Source: an uncultured Bacteroides sp.
Lineage (GTDB): Bacteria > Bacteroidota > Bacteroidia > Bacteroidales > Bacteroidaceae
DNA length: 64,000 nucleotides
Direction of reading: 5' to 3'
Assembly: GCA_902388495.1 (NCBI GenBank)
Contig: CABMPP010000013.1
Coordinates: forward strand, 1 to 64,000
Positions 52,612-62,212 of this stretch are shown here, piece after piece. The notes beneath the pieces are model-generated. The model was not told the DNA's origin and did no database searches. It was given only the letters and a program-made list of their open reading frames with translations. Within the stretch, counting starts at the first letter, position 1; each line of letters begins with the position of its first letter. The position numbers and the translations under genes were made by a program.

Positions 52612-53742
52612 ATGAGTATTACTTATCATTTTCGTTAAATATTTGCGTACGGGTTCATCGTATACCTTTAAGCAGAGATAAGCTAATAATATACTTCCGA
52701 TAACCAGGGCGGCAGCTCCCGGCAAAGATTGCACAAATGTCAGGTTCTCGTTCTTCACCCAGGCGTAGTACAGATATATAAAGGGGTAGTGTACCATGTA
52801 AAGAGGGTAGGAGATGTCTCCCAGGAATTTGCATACCCGGGTGGTATATTTATCAGTCGTTTTCCCGGAGGCTCCGAGGTAAACGATGATAGGGAAAAGA
52901 ATGGCAAAGCAAACGGTATCATATAATCCGTTCATCCATAGACTTTCGCTTCCACCGAGGCGGGGCACTGCCAGCAAGATGATAATGGATAGACTGCACA
53001 GCCCGAAAGCGCCTTTTATATGAACGGGCTTGAATATACGCGATAAAAACAATCCTGCCGAAAAAGCAAACAGCAAGCGCAGGGAACCACCCAGCATGTT
53101 ATCTCCCGTCATTGAAAAACCTACGCATACGTCACCGTAAGGACCGAATATGGAAAATGTTGCCAATCCGATTCCGGCAAGTAACGTCAATACGCCAAGG
53201 GCCTTGGTAGAGAACTTATGAATGAAGAATGCATATAGGAGGTTTCCGATATATTCGAAGAATAGAGACCAGCTGGGACCGTTCAAAGGATACATTTCGC
53301 CCACTCCTCTAATCTCGCTGCCGGGCGTGGCGGGGATCAGGAAGATGTTTATCAAGGTAGCTACAAGCAGCATGGATATGGATATTTTTGAAACATCCCA
53401 TACCGGGCATCCCTGGGTATAAAACATAATGGCTCCGATGATAGCTCCGATAACCACCATCGGATGCAGACGAATAATTCTGCGCAAGATAAAATCTTTT
53501 GTTTTCATTGTTTTCCAGCGGTCATCGTAAGCATATCCTACAACAAAGCCCGAAAGGATGAAGAAGAAATCGACAGCCAGATATCCATGATTGATTTGCT
53601 GGTCTATATGACTGGTGGCATAGGCTTCGAATAAATGAAAGCATACCACCATGATAGCCGCTACTCCGCGCAGCCCGTCAAGTATCTCATAATGCGGTTT
53701 GGTGTCTGCAAATGCCGCCGAAGGGAGTTCTCTTTTTGCCAT
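52588..53742 (-). CDS. Acyltransferase-3-family protein (OatA-like membrane domain)
   Basis: The start at 53742 (MAKRELPSAAF) is chosen because a -7 box at 53770-53777 excludes 53772. The 384-residue integral membrane protein has about ten helices, and its N-terminus YEILDGLRGVAAIMVVCFH carries the family Arg and His. FFFILSGFVVGYAY and GPSWSLFFEYIGN also match. It should O-acylate an envelope glycan; there is no extracytoplasmic SGNH domain. It is outside the capsule operon, so its target is unclear. Its stop codon lies in the tRNA terminator. Confidence 0.88.
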   Translation of the reverse strand: MAKRELPSAAFADTKPHYEILDGLRGVAAIMVVCFHLFEAYATSHIDQQINHGYLAVDFFFILSGFVVGYAYDDRWKTMKTKDFILRRIIRLHPMVVIGAIIGAIMFYTQGCPVWDVSKISISMLLVATLINIFLIPATPGSEIRGVGEMYPLNGPSWSLFFEYIGNLLYAFFIHKFSTKALGVLTLLAGIGLATFSIFGPYGDVCVGFSMTGDNMLGGSLRLLFAFSAGLFLSRIFKPVHIKGAFGLCSLSIIILLAVPRLGGSESLWMNGLYDTVCFAILFPIIVYLGASGKTTDKYTTRVCKFLGDISYPLYMVHYPFIYLYYAWVKNENLTFVQSLPGAAALVIGSILLAYLCLKVYDEPVRKYLTKMISNTHKKSPESH

Positions 53743-53769
53743 TGAAAATAATCTTTTTGAGGTGCGTGC

Positions 53770-53777
53770 CAAAAGTA
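53770..53777 (-). promoter_or_regulatory. Bacteroides -7 promoter box for the acyltransferase
   Basis: On the minus strand TACTTTTG, 27 bases before ATG 53742. It fits TAnnTTTG. Confidence 0.55.
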
Positions 53778-53849
53778 TAAAATTTATTTAAAATGCAAGG
53801 AAGAACTTGGCCTTATTTTTAGTTTTACGAATGTTTCTTGCCTAATATT

Positions 53850-53879
53850 TTTGACCTCCACAGATACTTCCTATCTTTG
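53850..53879 (+). promoter_or_regulatory. Bacteroides promoter (TTTG / TATCTTTG) for the AspT-like transporter
   Basis: TTTG (53850-53853) and TATCTTTG (53872-53879), 18 bases apart, 27 bases before the TTG start. Confidence 0.75.
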
Positions 53880-53906
53880 CAGACTGAAATCGTAAATTGA
53901 TATACA

Positions 53907-55571
53907 TTGGATTGGCTGTATAGTTTATTCGTCGAGCATTCCGCTTTGCAGGCGGTTGTGGTGCTTTCGCTGATTTCTGCCATCGGGCTGGGATTGGGGA
54001 AGATACATATTTGCGGCATCTCTTTGGGAGTGACGTTTGTGTTTTTTGCAGGTATCATTGCCGGACATTTCGGGCTTTCCATTGACCCGCAGATGCTGAA
54101 TTATGCGGAAAGCTTTGGTTTGGTGATATTTGTATATGCCTTGGGGCTGCAAGTGGGCCCGGGTTTTTTCAGTTCCTTCCGAAAAGGAGGGGTAGAGCTG
54201 AACATGCTGGCTCTGGGCGTAGTGCTGATAGGCACGTTGATGACGGTGCTTGGCAGCTATGGCCTGGGAATCTCTTTGCCGAATATGGTAGGTATTCTTT
54301 GTGGCTCTACAACGAATACTCCGGCTCTTGGTGCGGCACAGCAAACGTTGAAACAGATGGGGCTGGAATCCAGTATGCCGGCTTTGGGATGTGCGGTGGC
54401 ATATCCGTTGGGTGTGGTCGGGGTAATCCTGGCTATATTGGCTATCCGCAAGGTGCTGGCGCATAAGGAAGATCTGGAACTGAAAGAGAAGGACGATGTG
54501 AACAAACCTTATATTGCAGCGTTTCAGGTACACAATCCTGCTATTTTCAATAAGAGCATCAAGGAAATAGGCGGTCTGAATTATCCTAAGTTTGTTATCT
54601 CCCGTTTATGGAGAGATGGAAACGTGAGCATCCCTACTTCTGAGAAAGTGATAAAAGAGGGTGACCGCCTTTTGGTGATTACTTCTGAAAAATACACTGC
54701 CGCGCTGACCGTTCTTTTCGGTGAGCAGGAACATACCGACTGGAACAAGGAAGATATAGACTGGAATGCTATAGACAGCCAGTTGATTTCGCAACGCATT
54801 GTGGTGACCCGTCCCGAACTGAACGGTAAGAAGCTGGGCTCTTTGCATTTGCGTAATCATTATGGCATCAATATCAGCCGGGTATATCGTAGCGGCGTGC
54901 AACTGCTGGCTACAGCGGAATTGAGATTGCAGTTAGGTGACCGCCTTACGGTAATAGGTGAGGCAGCTGCCATACAGAATGTGGAGAAAGTCTTGGGTAA
55001 TGCCATCAAGAGCTTGAAGGAGCCGAACCTGGTGGCAGTGTTTGTAGGCATTATCTTAGGTTTGGCTTTAGGGGCAATTCCTATTTCCATACCGGGCATC
55101 AGCGCTCCCGTCCGGCTTGGATTGGCGGGCGGACCGATAATTGTGGGTATTCTTATCGGAACGTTCGGACCGAGAATGCACATGGTGACCTATACTACGC
55201 GCAGTGCCAATCTGATGCTTCGCGCATTGGGGTTATCTCTATACCTGGCTTGCCTGGGACTGGATGCGGGTGCTCATTTCTTCGATACGGTATTCCGTCC
55301 CGAAGGGTTGTTGTGGATTGCTGTCGGTTTTGCACTGACGGTAGTTCCGGTACTGATAATGGGCATCATCTCCTTTAAGTGGATGAAGATAGATTTCGGG
55401 ACAATGGCCGGTATGTTGTGCGGAAGCATGGCGAATCCGATGGCACTGAATTATGCCAACGATACCATTCCGGGTGATAATCCGTCGGTGGCTTATGCTA
55501 CGGTCTATCCGCTTTGCATGTTCCTGCGGGTCATCATTGCACAGGTATTGCTGATGTTCCTGCTGGGTTAA
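53907..55571 (+). CDS. AspT/YidE-like transporter with TrkA-C domains
   Basis: A 554-residue membrane protein with a TTG start at 53907. Two homologous hydrophobic halves carry the repeated AspT/YidE/YbjL motif (LCGSTTNTPALGAAQQ in the first, LCGSMANPMALNYAN in the second). They are separated by two cytoplasmic TrkA-C (RCK_C) domains (about 205-290 and 295-375). AspT is an aspartate:alanine antiporter; the YidE-like members have no firm substrate. The promoter at 53850-53879 drives it, and fbp follows 49 bases downstream. Confidence 0.88.
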   Translation: MDWLYSLFVEHSALQAVVVLSLISAIGLGLGKIHICGISLGVTFVFFAGIIAGHFGLSIDPQMLNYAESFGLVIFVYALGLQVGPGFFSSFRKGGVELNMLALGVVLIGTLMTVLGSYGLGISLPNMVGILCGSTTNTPALGAAQQTLKQMGLESSMPALGCAVAYPLGVVGVILAILAIRKVLAHKEDLELKEKDDVNKPYIAAFQVHNPAIFNKSIKEIGGLNYPKFVISRLWRDGNVSIPTSEKVIKEGDRLLVITSEKYTAALTVLFGEQEHTDWNKEDIDWNAIDSQLISQRIVVTRPELNGKKLGSLHLRNHYGINISRVYRSGVQLLATAELRLQLGDRLTVIGEAAAIQNVEKVLGNAIKSLKEPNLVAVFVGIILGLALGAIPISIPGISAPVRLGLAGGPIIVGILIGTFGPRMHMVTYTTRSANLMLRALGLSLYLACLGLDAGAHFFDTVFRPEGLLWIAVGFALTVVPVLIMGIISFKWMKIDFGTMAGMLCGSMANPMALNYANDTIPGDNPSVAYATVYPLCMFLRVIIAQVLLMFLLG

Positions 55572-55581
55572 GAGAATAATG

Positions 55582-55614
55582 TAACTATCAATTATCAACT
55601 ATCAATTATCAATT
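55582..55614. repeat. Short AT-rich ACTATCAATT repeat
   Basis: Tandem-like copies of AACTATCAATTATC fill the gap between the transporter and fbp. Related strings occur at 43837-43870. It could act as a spacer or be a remnant of an intergenic repeat family. Confidence 0.4.
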
Positions 55615-55620
55615 AATAAA

Positions 55621-57609
55621 ATGGGAAATATAACTCCGGAAAGCATTGTCAGTGACTTGCGTTATTTGCAATTATTGTCACGTAGTTTTCCTACTATCGC
55701 TGATGCCAGTACGGAAATTATAAATCTGGAAGCTATCCTGAACTTACCGAAGGGCACGGAGCACTTCCTGACAGATATTCATGGTGAGTATGAAGCTTTC
55801 CAGCATGTGTTGAAGAATGCATCGGGCGCAGTGAAGCGTAAGGTGAACGAAATCTTCGGTCATACATTGCGTGAAAGTGAGAAGAAGGAAATCTGTACAT
55901 TGATTTATTATCCGGAGGAGAAACTGCAACTGATAAAGGAGCAGGAAACGGATTTGGATGACTGGTATCTGATTACTCTGAACCAGTTGGTAAAGGTTTG
56001 CCAGAATGTTTCATCCAAATATACACGCTCGAAGGTGCGCAAGGCACTTCCGCCGGGATTCTCGTATATCATTCAGGAACTGCTGCATGAGTCGAGCATA
56101 GAACCGAATAAGCATGCTTATATCAATGTGATTATCAGCACTATTATCTCTACGAAGCGTGCGGATGATTTCATTGTTGCCATGTGCAATCTGATACAAC
56201 GCCTGACCATCGACTCGCTCCATATTGTGGGTGACATCTACGACCGTGGTCCGGGTGCCCACATCATTATGGATACGCTTTGCGATTATCATAACTTTGA
56301 TATCCAGTGGGGAAACCATGATATTCTGTGGATGGGGGCAGCGTCGGGCAACGATGCGTGTATAGCCAACGTAATCCGTATGTCCATGCGCTATGCCAAT
56401 CTGGCTACACTGGAAGATGGCTATGGTATAAACCTGTTGCCGCTTGCTACATTTGCAATGGATACGTATGCCGATGATCCCTGTACAATCTTTGCCCCGA
56501 AGATGAACTTTGCCGATGCGGAGTACAATGAGAAGACCTTGCGCCTGATTACGCAGATGCACAAGGCTATTACGATCATTCAGCTGAAGCTCGAAGCGGA
56601 CATCATCAGCCGCCGCCCGGATTTTGCGATGGAGAACCGGAAGCTGCTGCACAAGATAGACTTTGAGCGGGGGATATTTGTGTACGAAGGAAAGGAGTAC
56701 GCATTGCGCGATACTAATTTCCCGACGGTCGATCCTGCTGATCCGTATCGCCTGTCTGATGAGGAACGTGAGTTGGTTGATAAGATTCATGCTTCTTTTA
56801 TGAACAGTGAGAAACTGAAGAAACACATGCGTTGCCTGTTTACATACGGTGGCATGTATCTGGTGTGCAACAGTAATCTGTTGTATCATGCTTCCGTGCC
56901 TTTGAATGAAGACGGCAGCTTCAAGCACGTGCGCATAGGGAAGAAGGAATATTGGGGTCATAAATTGCTGCAAAAGACCGATCAGTTGATACGTACCGCT
57001 TATTTTGCTGAGGATGGCGCGGAGAATAAACAGTTTGCACTGGATTACGTCTGGTACATGTGGTGCGGAACGAATGCTCCCTCTTTTGATAAAGACAAGA
57101 TGGCTACGTTTGAACGTTATTTTGTGGCAGATAAAGAGTTACACAAGGAAACGAAGGGATATTACTATACTTTGCGAAATGAGGCGGAGGTATGTGACCG
57201 CATTCTGGAAGAGTTCGGGGTGGAACCGGGAACTCATTCCCATATCATCAACGGACATGTTCCGGTGAAGACAATCAAAGGTGAGAAGCCTATCAAGGCA
57301 GACGGTAAGTTGCTGGTTATTGACGGTGGTTTCTCAAAAGCCTATCAGCCGGAGACGGGCATTGCCGGATATACGTTGGTGTATCATTCTCACGGCTTGC
57401 AGCTGGTGCAACACGAACCCTTCCAAAGCCGTCAGAAGGCAATAGAAGAAGGGCAGGATATCAAGTCCACTACATTCGTTATCGAATTCAATTCGCAGCG
57501 TATGATGGTGAAAGATACGGATAAGGGAAAGGAACTTGTGACGCAAATACAAGACTTGAAGAAGCTGCTGGTGGCGTATCGTACAGGGTTTATCAAGGAG
57601 AAGCAATAA
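55621..57609 (+). CDS. fbp: Fructose-1,6-bisphosphatase, class III
   Basis: A 662-residue cytoplasmic gluconeogenic enzyme hydrolysing fructose-1,6-bisphosphate to fructose-6-phosphate. Class III enzymes have a metallophosphoesterase-type core: FLTDIHGEYEAF near residue 44, IVGDIYDRGPG and WGNHDILWMG, and NGHVPV with IDGGFSKAYQ in the C-terminal part. The length is typical of the Firmicutes/Bacteroidetes class III enzyme. A convergent hairpin follows at 57612-57646. Confidence 0.96.
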   Translation: MGNITPESIVSDLRYLQLLSRSFPTIADASTEIINLEAILNLPKGTEHFLTDIHGEYEAFQHVLKNASGAVKRKVNEIFGHTLRESEKKEICTLIYYPEEKLQLIKEQETDLDDWYLITLNQLVKVCQNVSSKYTRSKVRKALPPGFSYIIQELLHESSIEPNKHAYINVIISTIISTKRADDFIVAMCNLIQRLTIDSLHIVGDIYDRGPGAHIIMDTLCDYHNFDIQWGNHDILWMGAASGNDACIANVIRMSMRYANLATLEDGYGINLLPLATFAMDTYADDPCTIFAPKMNFADAEYNEKTLRLITQMHKAITIIQLKLEADIISRRPDFAMENRKLLHKIDFERGIFVYEGKEYALRDTNFPTVDPADPYRLSDEERELVDKIHASFMNSEKLKKHMRCLFTYGGMYLVCNSNLLYHASVPLNEDGSFKHVRIGKKEYWGHKLLQKTDQLIRTAYFAEDGAENKQFALDYVWYMWCGTNAPSFDKDKMATFERYFVADKELHKETKGYYYTLRNEAEVCDRILEEFGVEPGTHSHIINGHVPVKTIKGEKPIKADGKLLVIDGGFSKAYQPETGIAGYTLVYHSHGLQLVQHEPFQSRQKAIEEGQDIKSTTFVIEFNSQRMMVKDTDKGKELVTQIQDLKKLLVAYRTGFIKEKQ

Positions 57610-57611
57610 AG

Positions 57612-57646
57612 AACTCTCGCCCCCTCAAGAAAGGGGGCGTTGAGTT
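57612..57646. terminator. Hairpin between convergent fbp and surface-repeat genes
   Basis: An 8-bp GC stem, CGCCCCCT with AGGGGGCG (57618-57625 and 57632-57639), flanked by a second AACTC/GAGTT pairing. There is no long T run on either strand, but it lies between converging genes. Confidence 0.6.
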
Positions 57647-58886
57647 AGTATTTAAACAGCACTACTCCTCCTTCTACAATCACTCCTTTGTCGTAAGTCT
57701 TGCCTTTGGTATAATAGCGGCTACCGCCATAACCTCCTGTCAGGAAGACGCCGAGCTGGTCTGTCAATCGATATTCCAGGTTTATACGAGCCTGGAGGGC
57801 ATAGAGGCGTGCAGGAATACCATAATCTTTGTTTTTGAAAGTTTCGATGTGCTGGTAACCTAAATCGCCGCTGATGAACAGTTGTTTATAAAGCGGCAGT
57901 TCCAAACCGGCACGATAGAAGAGAGCGGCGGAGAACTTGTCACCGAAGTCTAAATAATGGGTACCGCCACCCAGAATGGTGTAGAATAGATTGTTCTTGA
58001 AACGTGCACCCACATTCAGCTTGGTAGCATTACCACCAAAAAGCATCATTTGTACTTTCGTGTTAGGGTTGGCATTGACCAGTCCCAGCTGAAAACCATC
58101 CAGCTTCTCCTTGTAGTAGTTGAACAGTCCGATTTGGAGCCCTTTGGCACGGATGGCCATATTGACAGGGGCAATTTGTATGCCTTGGGCCGTACCGCCT
58201 ACTACGTTGCCTATGCCGGAAATCTGAATGCCGGTCATGTTCTCACCGGTAATATTGGCGAGTCCGGAGAGCTGTACGCCTTCAAAATTCTTACCGACCA
58301 CACTCAGCAGGCCGGCGGAGGAAAGACCTTTGAAACTGCCGCCGGAAATATTGGCAAGCCCGGCAAAGTGTACACCGGAAGCACCTTCTCCACTGATGTT
58401 CAATAAGCCGCCTATAGTGACTCCGCGGTTATTGTCTCCGCTGATATTTGCCAAACCGGAGAAGATGACGCCTTGGGCATTGTTACCGGTGATATTTATC
58501 AAGCCCGACATGGACAAACCTGTCAGGTTGTTTCCGTTGACGTTGCTGATACCCGCCATCTGGATGCCACGCATGCTTCCACCCACTATATTGAATACCC
58601 CTGCCATCTGCACGCCGTTCACGTCTTTGCCTGCCACGGCTCCAAGGATGTTTATTCCAAGCCCGTTCAAGCGATTCATGGAGGAGAACACACCCAGGTT
58701 GAAGCAGGTACTTCCTACGGTATCAGTCCGTTGCGTGGATATATTTTTCCAGAGGGATAGGTTGATACCAACCGGGCCATGGTCTGTCCGTGATGCCGGT
58801 TTAGAACTTTTTTTACTGTTTTCCTGGGCGAAAACCGTCCCTGCAATGAGCAGGGACAGAAAGAAGAGTGAAAGGGTTCGTTTCAT
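57645..58886 (-). CDS. Exported surface-repeat protein (LA_2272-like)
   Basis: A 413-residue protein with a signal peptide (MKRTLSLFFLSLLIAGTVFA). Residues about 75-255 are made of roughly nine 21-residue repeats of the form GLxNIxGxNxxGVxxSG, predicted to form a beta-solenoid. The C-terminal 150 residues look like a small beta-barrel (ending GVVLFKY). It resembles the LA_2272 surface-repeat family; the function is unknown. It lies 11 bases after the sulfatase and may be in its operon. Confidence 0.78.
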   Translation of the reverse strand: MKRTLSLFFLSLLIAGTVFAQENSKKSSKPASRTDHGPVGINLSLWKNISTQRTDTVGSTCFNLGVFSSMNRLNGLGINILGAVAGKDVNGVQMAGVFNIVGGSMRGIQMAGISNVNGNNLTGLSMSGLINITGNNAQGVIFSGLANISGDNNRGVTIGGLLNISGEGASGVHFAGLANISGGSFKGLSSAGLLSVVGKNFEGVQLSGLANITGENMTGIQISGIGNVVGGTAQGIQIAPVNMAIRAKGLQIGLFNYYKEKLDGFQLGLVNANPNTKVQMMLFGGNATKLNVGARFKNNLFYTILGGGTHYLDFGDKFSAALFYRAGLELPLYKQLFISGDLGYQHIETFKNKDYGIPARLYALQARINLEYRLTDQLGVFLTGGYGGSRYYTKGKTYDKGVIVEGGVVLFKY

Positions 58887-58897
58887 ATTGTTTCTTT

Positions 58898-60448
58898 TTA
58901 GATTTCATCCGGCCAGGGAGCAGGCAGCCGGGTAGCACGTAGTGTAGGGCGTTGTGCATCCACAGACCGGAGATAATTACTTAGCTTTTTGGATAGCTCT
59001 TTGACGATTTCGGGCTTCTCCTGCGCCATGTCGTGCTTTTCGCTGATGTCGGCGGGAATATTGAAAAGCTCACGCTTGCCGCTACCGAAATAATATACCA
59101 GCTTCCAGTCGCCCGAACGGATGGAGCAGGTAGCTCCGATGCCCGGTCCCGACGGACCCCAACTGTTGGGGTAATGCCAGTAGATATCGCGGTCTTTCAT
59201 TTCACCTTTGCCGGTGATCAGAGGCAGGAAACTGATACCGTCCCGTTGCTGTACGGTTTTATAGTTATCTACTCCGGCTATTTCGAGGATAGTGGGGAAG
59301 AAGTCTTCTATCATTAAATAATGGTCGCATTTGGTTTCGGGAGCTACGACTCCCGGCCAGCGGACAATCATCGGCTCGCGTATGCCGCCTTCGTAGGCAG
59401 AACCTTTTCCGCTGTTGAGGGGGAAGTTCTGTACATGCAGTTCTCCGGCGCGGGTATGGGCGGCCAGTCCGCCGTTGTCGGACATGAAAATAAGGACGGT
59501 ATTCTCTGTCAGATTGTTCTTGTCCAGATAGTCCATGATGTCTCCCAGGCTCTTGTCCATGCCTTCGATAAGGGTGGCATAGGCAGCTTCTACCGGCGGA
59601 AGACCTTTGTCGAGGTACTTCTGATAAAAGCGCATATCGGGTTGTATAGGCGTGTGGATAGCGTAATGGGCCATGTAGAGGAAGAATGGTTTGTCAATCT
59701 TCTGTGCATCGTCCAGCGCCTTCATGGCTTCGATGGTGAGGGCTTCGCTCAGGAAAGTATCTGTTCCGTGATATTTTTCCAAGCCGGGCACGGCAGCCAG
59801 CGGACTATCCCCATCAGCTTTATTGCCGAAATTTTCCTTGCCGTAGTAGCTGGCAGGCGAACCGGCGGCATGTCCGGCAATATTCACCTCGAAACCCATC
59901 TTCAGTGGGTCGGCTCCGGGAGTATCTTCGGCACCGAAGTGTGCTTTTCCGCAGTGTATGGTATGGTAACCGTTGTCTTTGAGCAGTTCTGCCAGGGAGG
60001 TAACTTGGGTCGTTCGTTCTATGCCCGGTTCCTGGCAGATGCCGTTGACGTTCCATTCGGGATAAATCATGACGGAGTCCGGTTCTTCGTGCGTCGTATT
60101 CTTGCGCAATGTCCAACTGGTGACGCGATGTCGGGCGGCATTCATTCCCGTAAATAGGCTGACGCGTGTGGGTGAACTGATGCTGCAGGCATAAGCTTGC
60201 GTAAACATCTTGCCTTGGGCTGCCATACGCTCCATGTTGGGCGTATGATACGTGTCATTGTACTTGGTACGTTGTGTCCAGAAGGGCAGGGAGGTGTCTT
60301 GCCATCCCATATCATCCACCAGAAACAGGACAATGTTGGGATGCTTTTCCGATGCAGGTGCCGCCTCGTCGGACGGCATACCATGTACTTCTGCCGCCAT
60401 TCCGCAGAGGGGCAATATGGCGGCAGATAATAATAGTTCGTTTTTCAT
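58898..60448 (-). CDS. Exported sulfatase, Ser-type
   Basis: A 516-residue periplasmic sulfatase with a signal peptide (about 1-22). The metal motif FLVDDMGWQD is near the start, and the catalytic S-x-P-x-R motif is SSPTRVSLFTG, with Ser rather than Cys as the residue converted to formylglycine, so an anaerobic maturase (anSME) elsewhere is required. HCGKAHFG and SDNGG are further active-site segments. It hydrolyses sulfate esters on host or dietary glycans; no glycoside hydrolase or SusCD pair is nearby, so the substrate is unknown. Confidence 0.92.
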   Translation of the reverse strand: MKNELLLSAAILPLCGMAAEVHGMPSDEAAPASEKHPNIVLFLVDDMGWQDTSLPFWTQRTKYNDTYHTPNMERMAAQGKMFTQAYACSISSPTRVSLFTGMNAARHRVTSWTLRKNTTHEEPDSVMIYPEWNVNGICQEPGIERTTQVTSLAELLKDNGYHTIHCGKAHFGAEDTPGADPLKMGFEVNIAGHAAGSPASYYGKENFGNKADGDSPLAAVPGLEKYHGTDTFLSEALTIEAMKALDDAQKIDKPFFLYMAHYAIHTPIQPDMRFYQKYLDKGLPPVEAAYATLIEGMDKSLGDIMDYLDKNNLTENTVLIFMSDNGGLAAHTRAGELHVQNFPLNSGKGSAYEGGIREPMIVRWPGVVAPETKCDHYLMIEDFFPTILEIAGVDNYKTVQQRDGISFLPLITGKGEMKDRDIYWHYPNSWGPSGPGIGATCSIRSGDWKLVYYFGSGKRELFNIPADISEKHDMAQEKPEIVKELSKKLSNYLRSVDAQRPTLRATRLPAPWPDEI

Positions 60449-60487
60449 TTAAAATATAGTTTAGAAAGGGTTAGAGTTGTTGCTGTT

Positions 60488-62146
60488 TTATCCTTTGGCT
60501 TCCTGATACAAGAATCGTTTGATAGATTTCTTAGGTGTCTTCTCGAATTCTTCAGGGTAGATTTTCATTTTGAACAGCTGGCTGTATGCAGGCAATTCGG
60601 CGTTCAGAGCTACGCGGTTCTCTTCCATGACGCGTTCGATATCGTCGTTGTTCAGACCGTGGGCAAAAGCTTCGTCGAAGTCGGGATAAACCAGGCCGAC
60701 GAGTTTTTCATTTTGTTGTACGATAATGCTTTCGGACACATAGGGCATGTTGTTCAATTTATCCTCTATTTCTTCGGGATAGATATTCTGTCCGCTGGGG
60801 CCAAGGAGCATATTCTTGCTGCGGCCTTTGATGGTGACGTTTCCTTCTTCATCCATCAAGGCAAGGTCGCCGGTGTGCAGCCATCCGTCTTTGTCGAGCA
60901 CCTGCTCGGTGGCTTCTTCGTTCTTGTAGTAGCCTAACATCACGTTGGGACCGCGGCAGATGATTTCTCCCGGAATGTTGGCAGGGTCGGGCGACAGGAT
61001 TTTCACTTCCATTCGGGGAGCTGCTTTTCCGCAGGAACCCGGTTTAAAGCGTGTCCAGTCTTCGTAACAGATAATGGGGCCGCATTCGGTCATGCCGTAA
61101 CCTACTGTATAGGGGAATTCTATCATCTTCAGGAATAGTTCCACTTCCTGGTTGAAGGCGGCACCGCCTACGATGATTTCTGCAAAGTTGCCGCCAAAGG
61201 CCTGTATCATCTGGTCGCGTACGGTAGCCTTTATCTTATCGTTGATGATGGGCACTTTCAGCAACAGTTTCATGGCCGGCGTTTCCAGTTTGGGCAATAC
61301 GCTTTTCTTGATGATCTTTTCAATAATGAGCGGAACGGCTATGATCAGGTTCGGTTTTACCTCGGTGAATGCCTGGAAGATTATCTTCGGGCTGGGCATA
61401 CGGGTAAGGAAGAAGATATGGCATCCTACGGCGAATTCATAAAGGAATTCGAATGCCAGTCCGTACATGTGTGCCATTGGCAACATGGATACGATTCTGT
61501 CGCCGGCCTTCAGCGGCAGCACTTCGAATGCGAATTTTGTATTCGACCAAAGGCTGCGGTAAGGCAACATCACTCCTTTGGAGTAACTGGTAGTACCGGA
61601 GGTATAGTTGATAACCGCCAGTTCTTCGGGCTGGTCTTTGTGATAGTCGATGTGTTCCTTGCGGAAGTTCTTGGGATATTTCTTACCGAACATTTCATTG
61701 AGATGTTCGCGGGCATAGTCCAGCTTCTCACTGCGGGAGACGAGGATATAGAAATCGGCCATCATCATGATGCCTTCCAGCAGGGGCATGGCGCTTTCGT
61801 TGAGGTTTTCCCAAACCTGGTCGCCGACGAAGAGCAATTTGGCCTCGGAGTGGTTCACGATATTGTGTATATTGTCCGCTTTGAACTCGTGGAGGATGGG
61901 GACAATAACAGCTCCATACGTCAGAGTAGCAAGAAAGGTGACTCCCCAATGGGAACTGTTACGGCCACAGACGGCAATCTTGTCACCCTTCTTTATACCG
62001 CTTGCCTCAAAAATGATATGCAGCTTTTCTATTTTGCGGGCTACATCCTTATATTGTAGGGTTGCTCCTTTATAATCGGTCAGGGCATCCAAATCCCAAT
62101 TCTCTTTTATGCTGTTTTCTATGTAGGCGATAAAGCTTTGTTCCAT
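60488..62146 (-). CDS. AMP-dependent acyl-CoA/fatty-acid synthetase
   Basis: A 552-residue ANL-superfamily adenylating enzyme. The P-loop-like INYTSGTTSYSKGVML, the acyl-adenylate motif GYGMTECGPI, DGWLHTGDLALMDEEG and the late KGRSKNMLLGPSGQNIYPEE are all present, with a C-terminal lysine in EKTPKKSIKRF. It activates a carboxylic acid, most likely a long-chain fatty acid, with ATP and CoA. It has its own promoter (62179-62209). The sulfatase follows 39 bases downstream on the same strand. Confidence 0.93.
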   Translation of the reverse strand: MEQSFIAYIENSIKENWDLDALTDYKGATLQYKDVARKIEKLHIIFEASGIKKGDKIAVCGRNSSHWGVTFLATLTYGAVIVPILHEFKADNIHNIVNHSEAKLLFVGDQVWENLNESAMPLLEGIMMMADFYILVSRSEKLDYAREHLNEMFGKKYPKNFRKEHIDYHKDQPEELAVINYTSGTTSYSKGVMLPYRSLWSNTKFAFEVLPLKAGDRIVSMLPMAHMYGLAFEFLYEFAVGCHIFFLTRMPSPKIIFQAFTEVKPNLIIAVPLIIEKIIKKSVLPKLETPAMKLLLKVPIINDKIKATVRDQMIQAFGGNFAEIIVGGAAFNQEVELFLKMIEFPYTVGYGMTECGPIICYEDWTRFKPGSCGKAAPRMEVKILSPDPANIPGEIICRGPNVMLGYYKNEEATEQVLDKDGWLHTGDLALMDEEGNVTIKGRSKNMLLGPSGQNIYPEEIEDKLNNMPYVSESIIVQQNEKLVGLVYPDFDEAFAHGLNNDDIERVMEENRVALNAELPAYSQLFKMKIYPEEFEKTPKKSIKRFLYQEAKG

Positions 62147-62178
62147 GATCTTAATTGCACATTTAGTTGAAATTTGTG

Positions 62179-62209
62179 CAAATATAAGGGTTTATATATA
62201 GAAAGCAAA
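62179..62209 (-). promoter_or_regulatory. Bacteroides promoter for the acyl-CoA synthetase
   Basis: On the minus strand TTTG (62206-62209) and TATATTTG (62179-62186), 19 bases apart, 32 bases before the ATG. It lies in the 66-base gap downstream of fcl. Confidence 0.8.
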
Positions 62210-62212
62210 CTT

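Noticed and set aside
57700..58650. Repeat periodicity as a CRISPR array
   Set aside because: The periodicity is in coding sequence of a surface-repeat protein with divergent nucleotide units; no spacer structure or cas gene was seen anywhere in the window.
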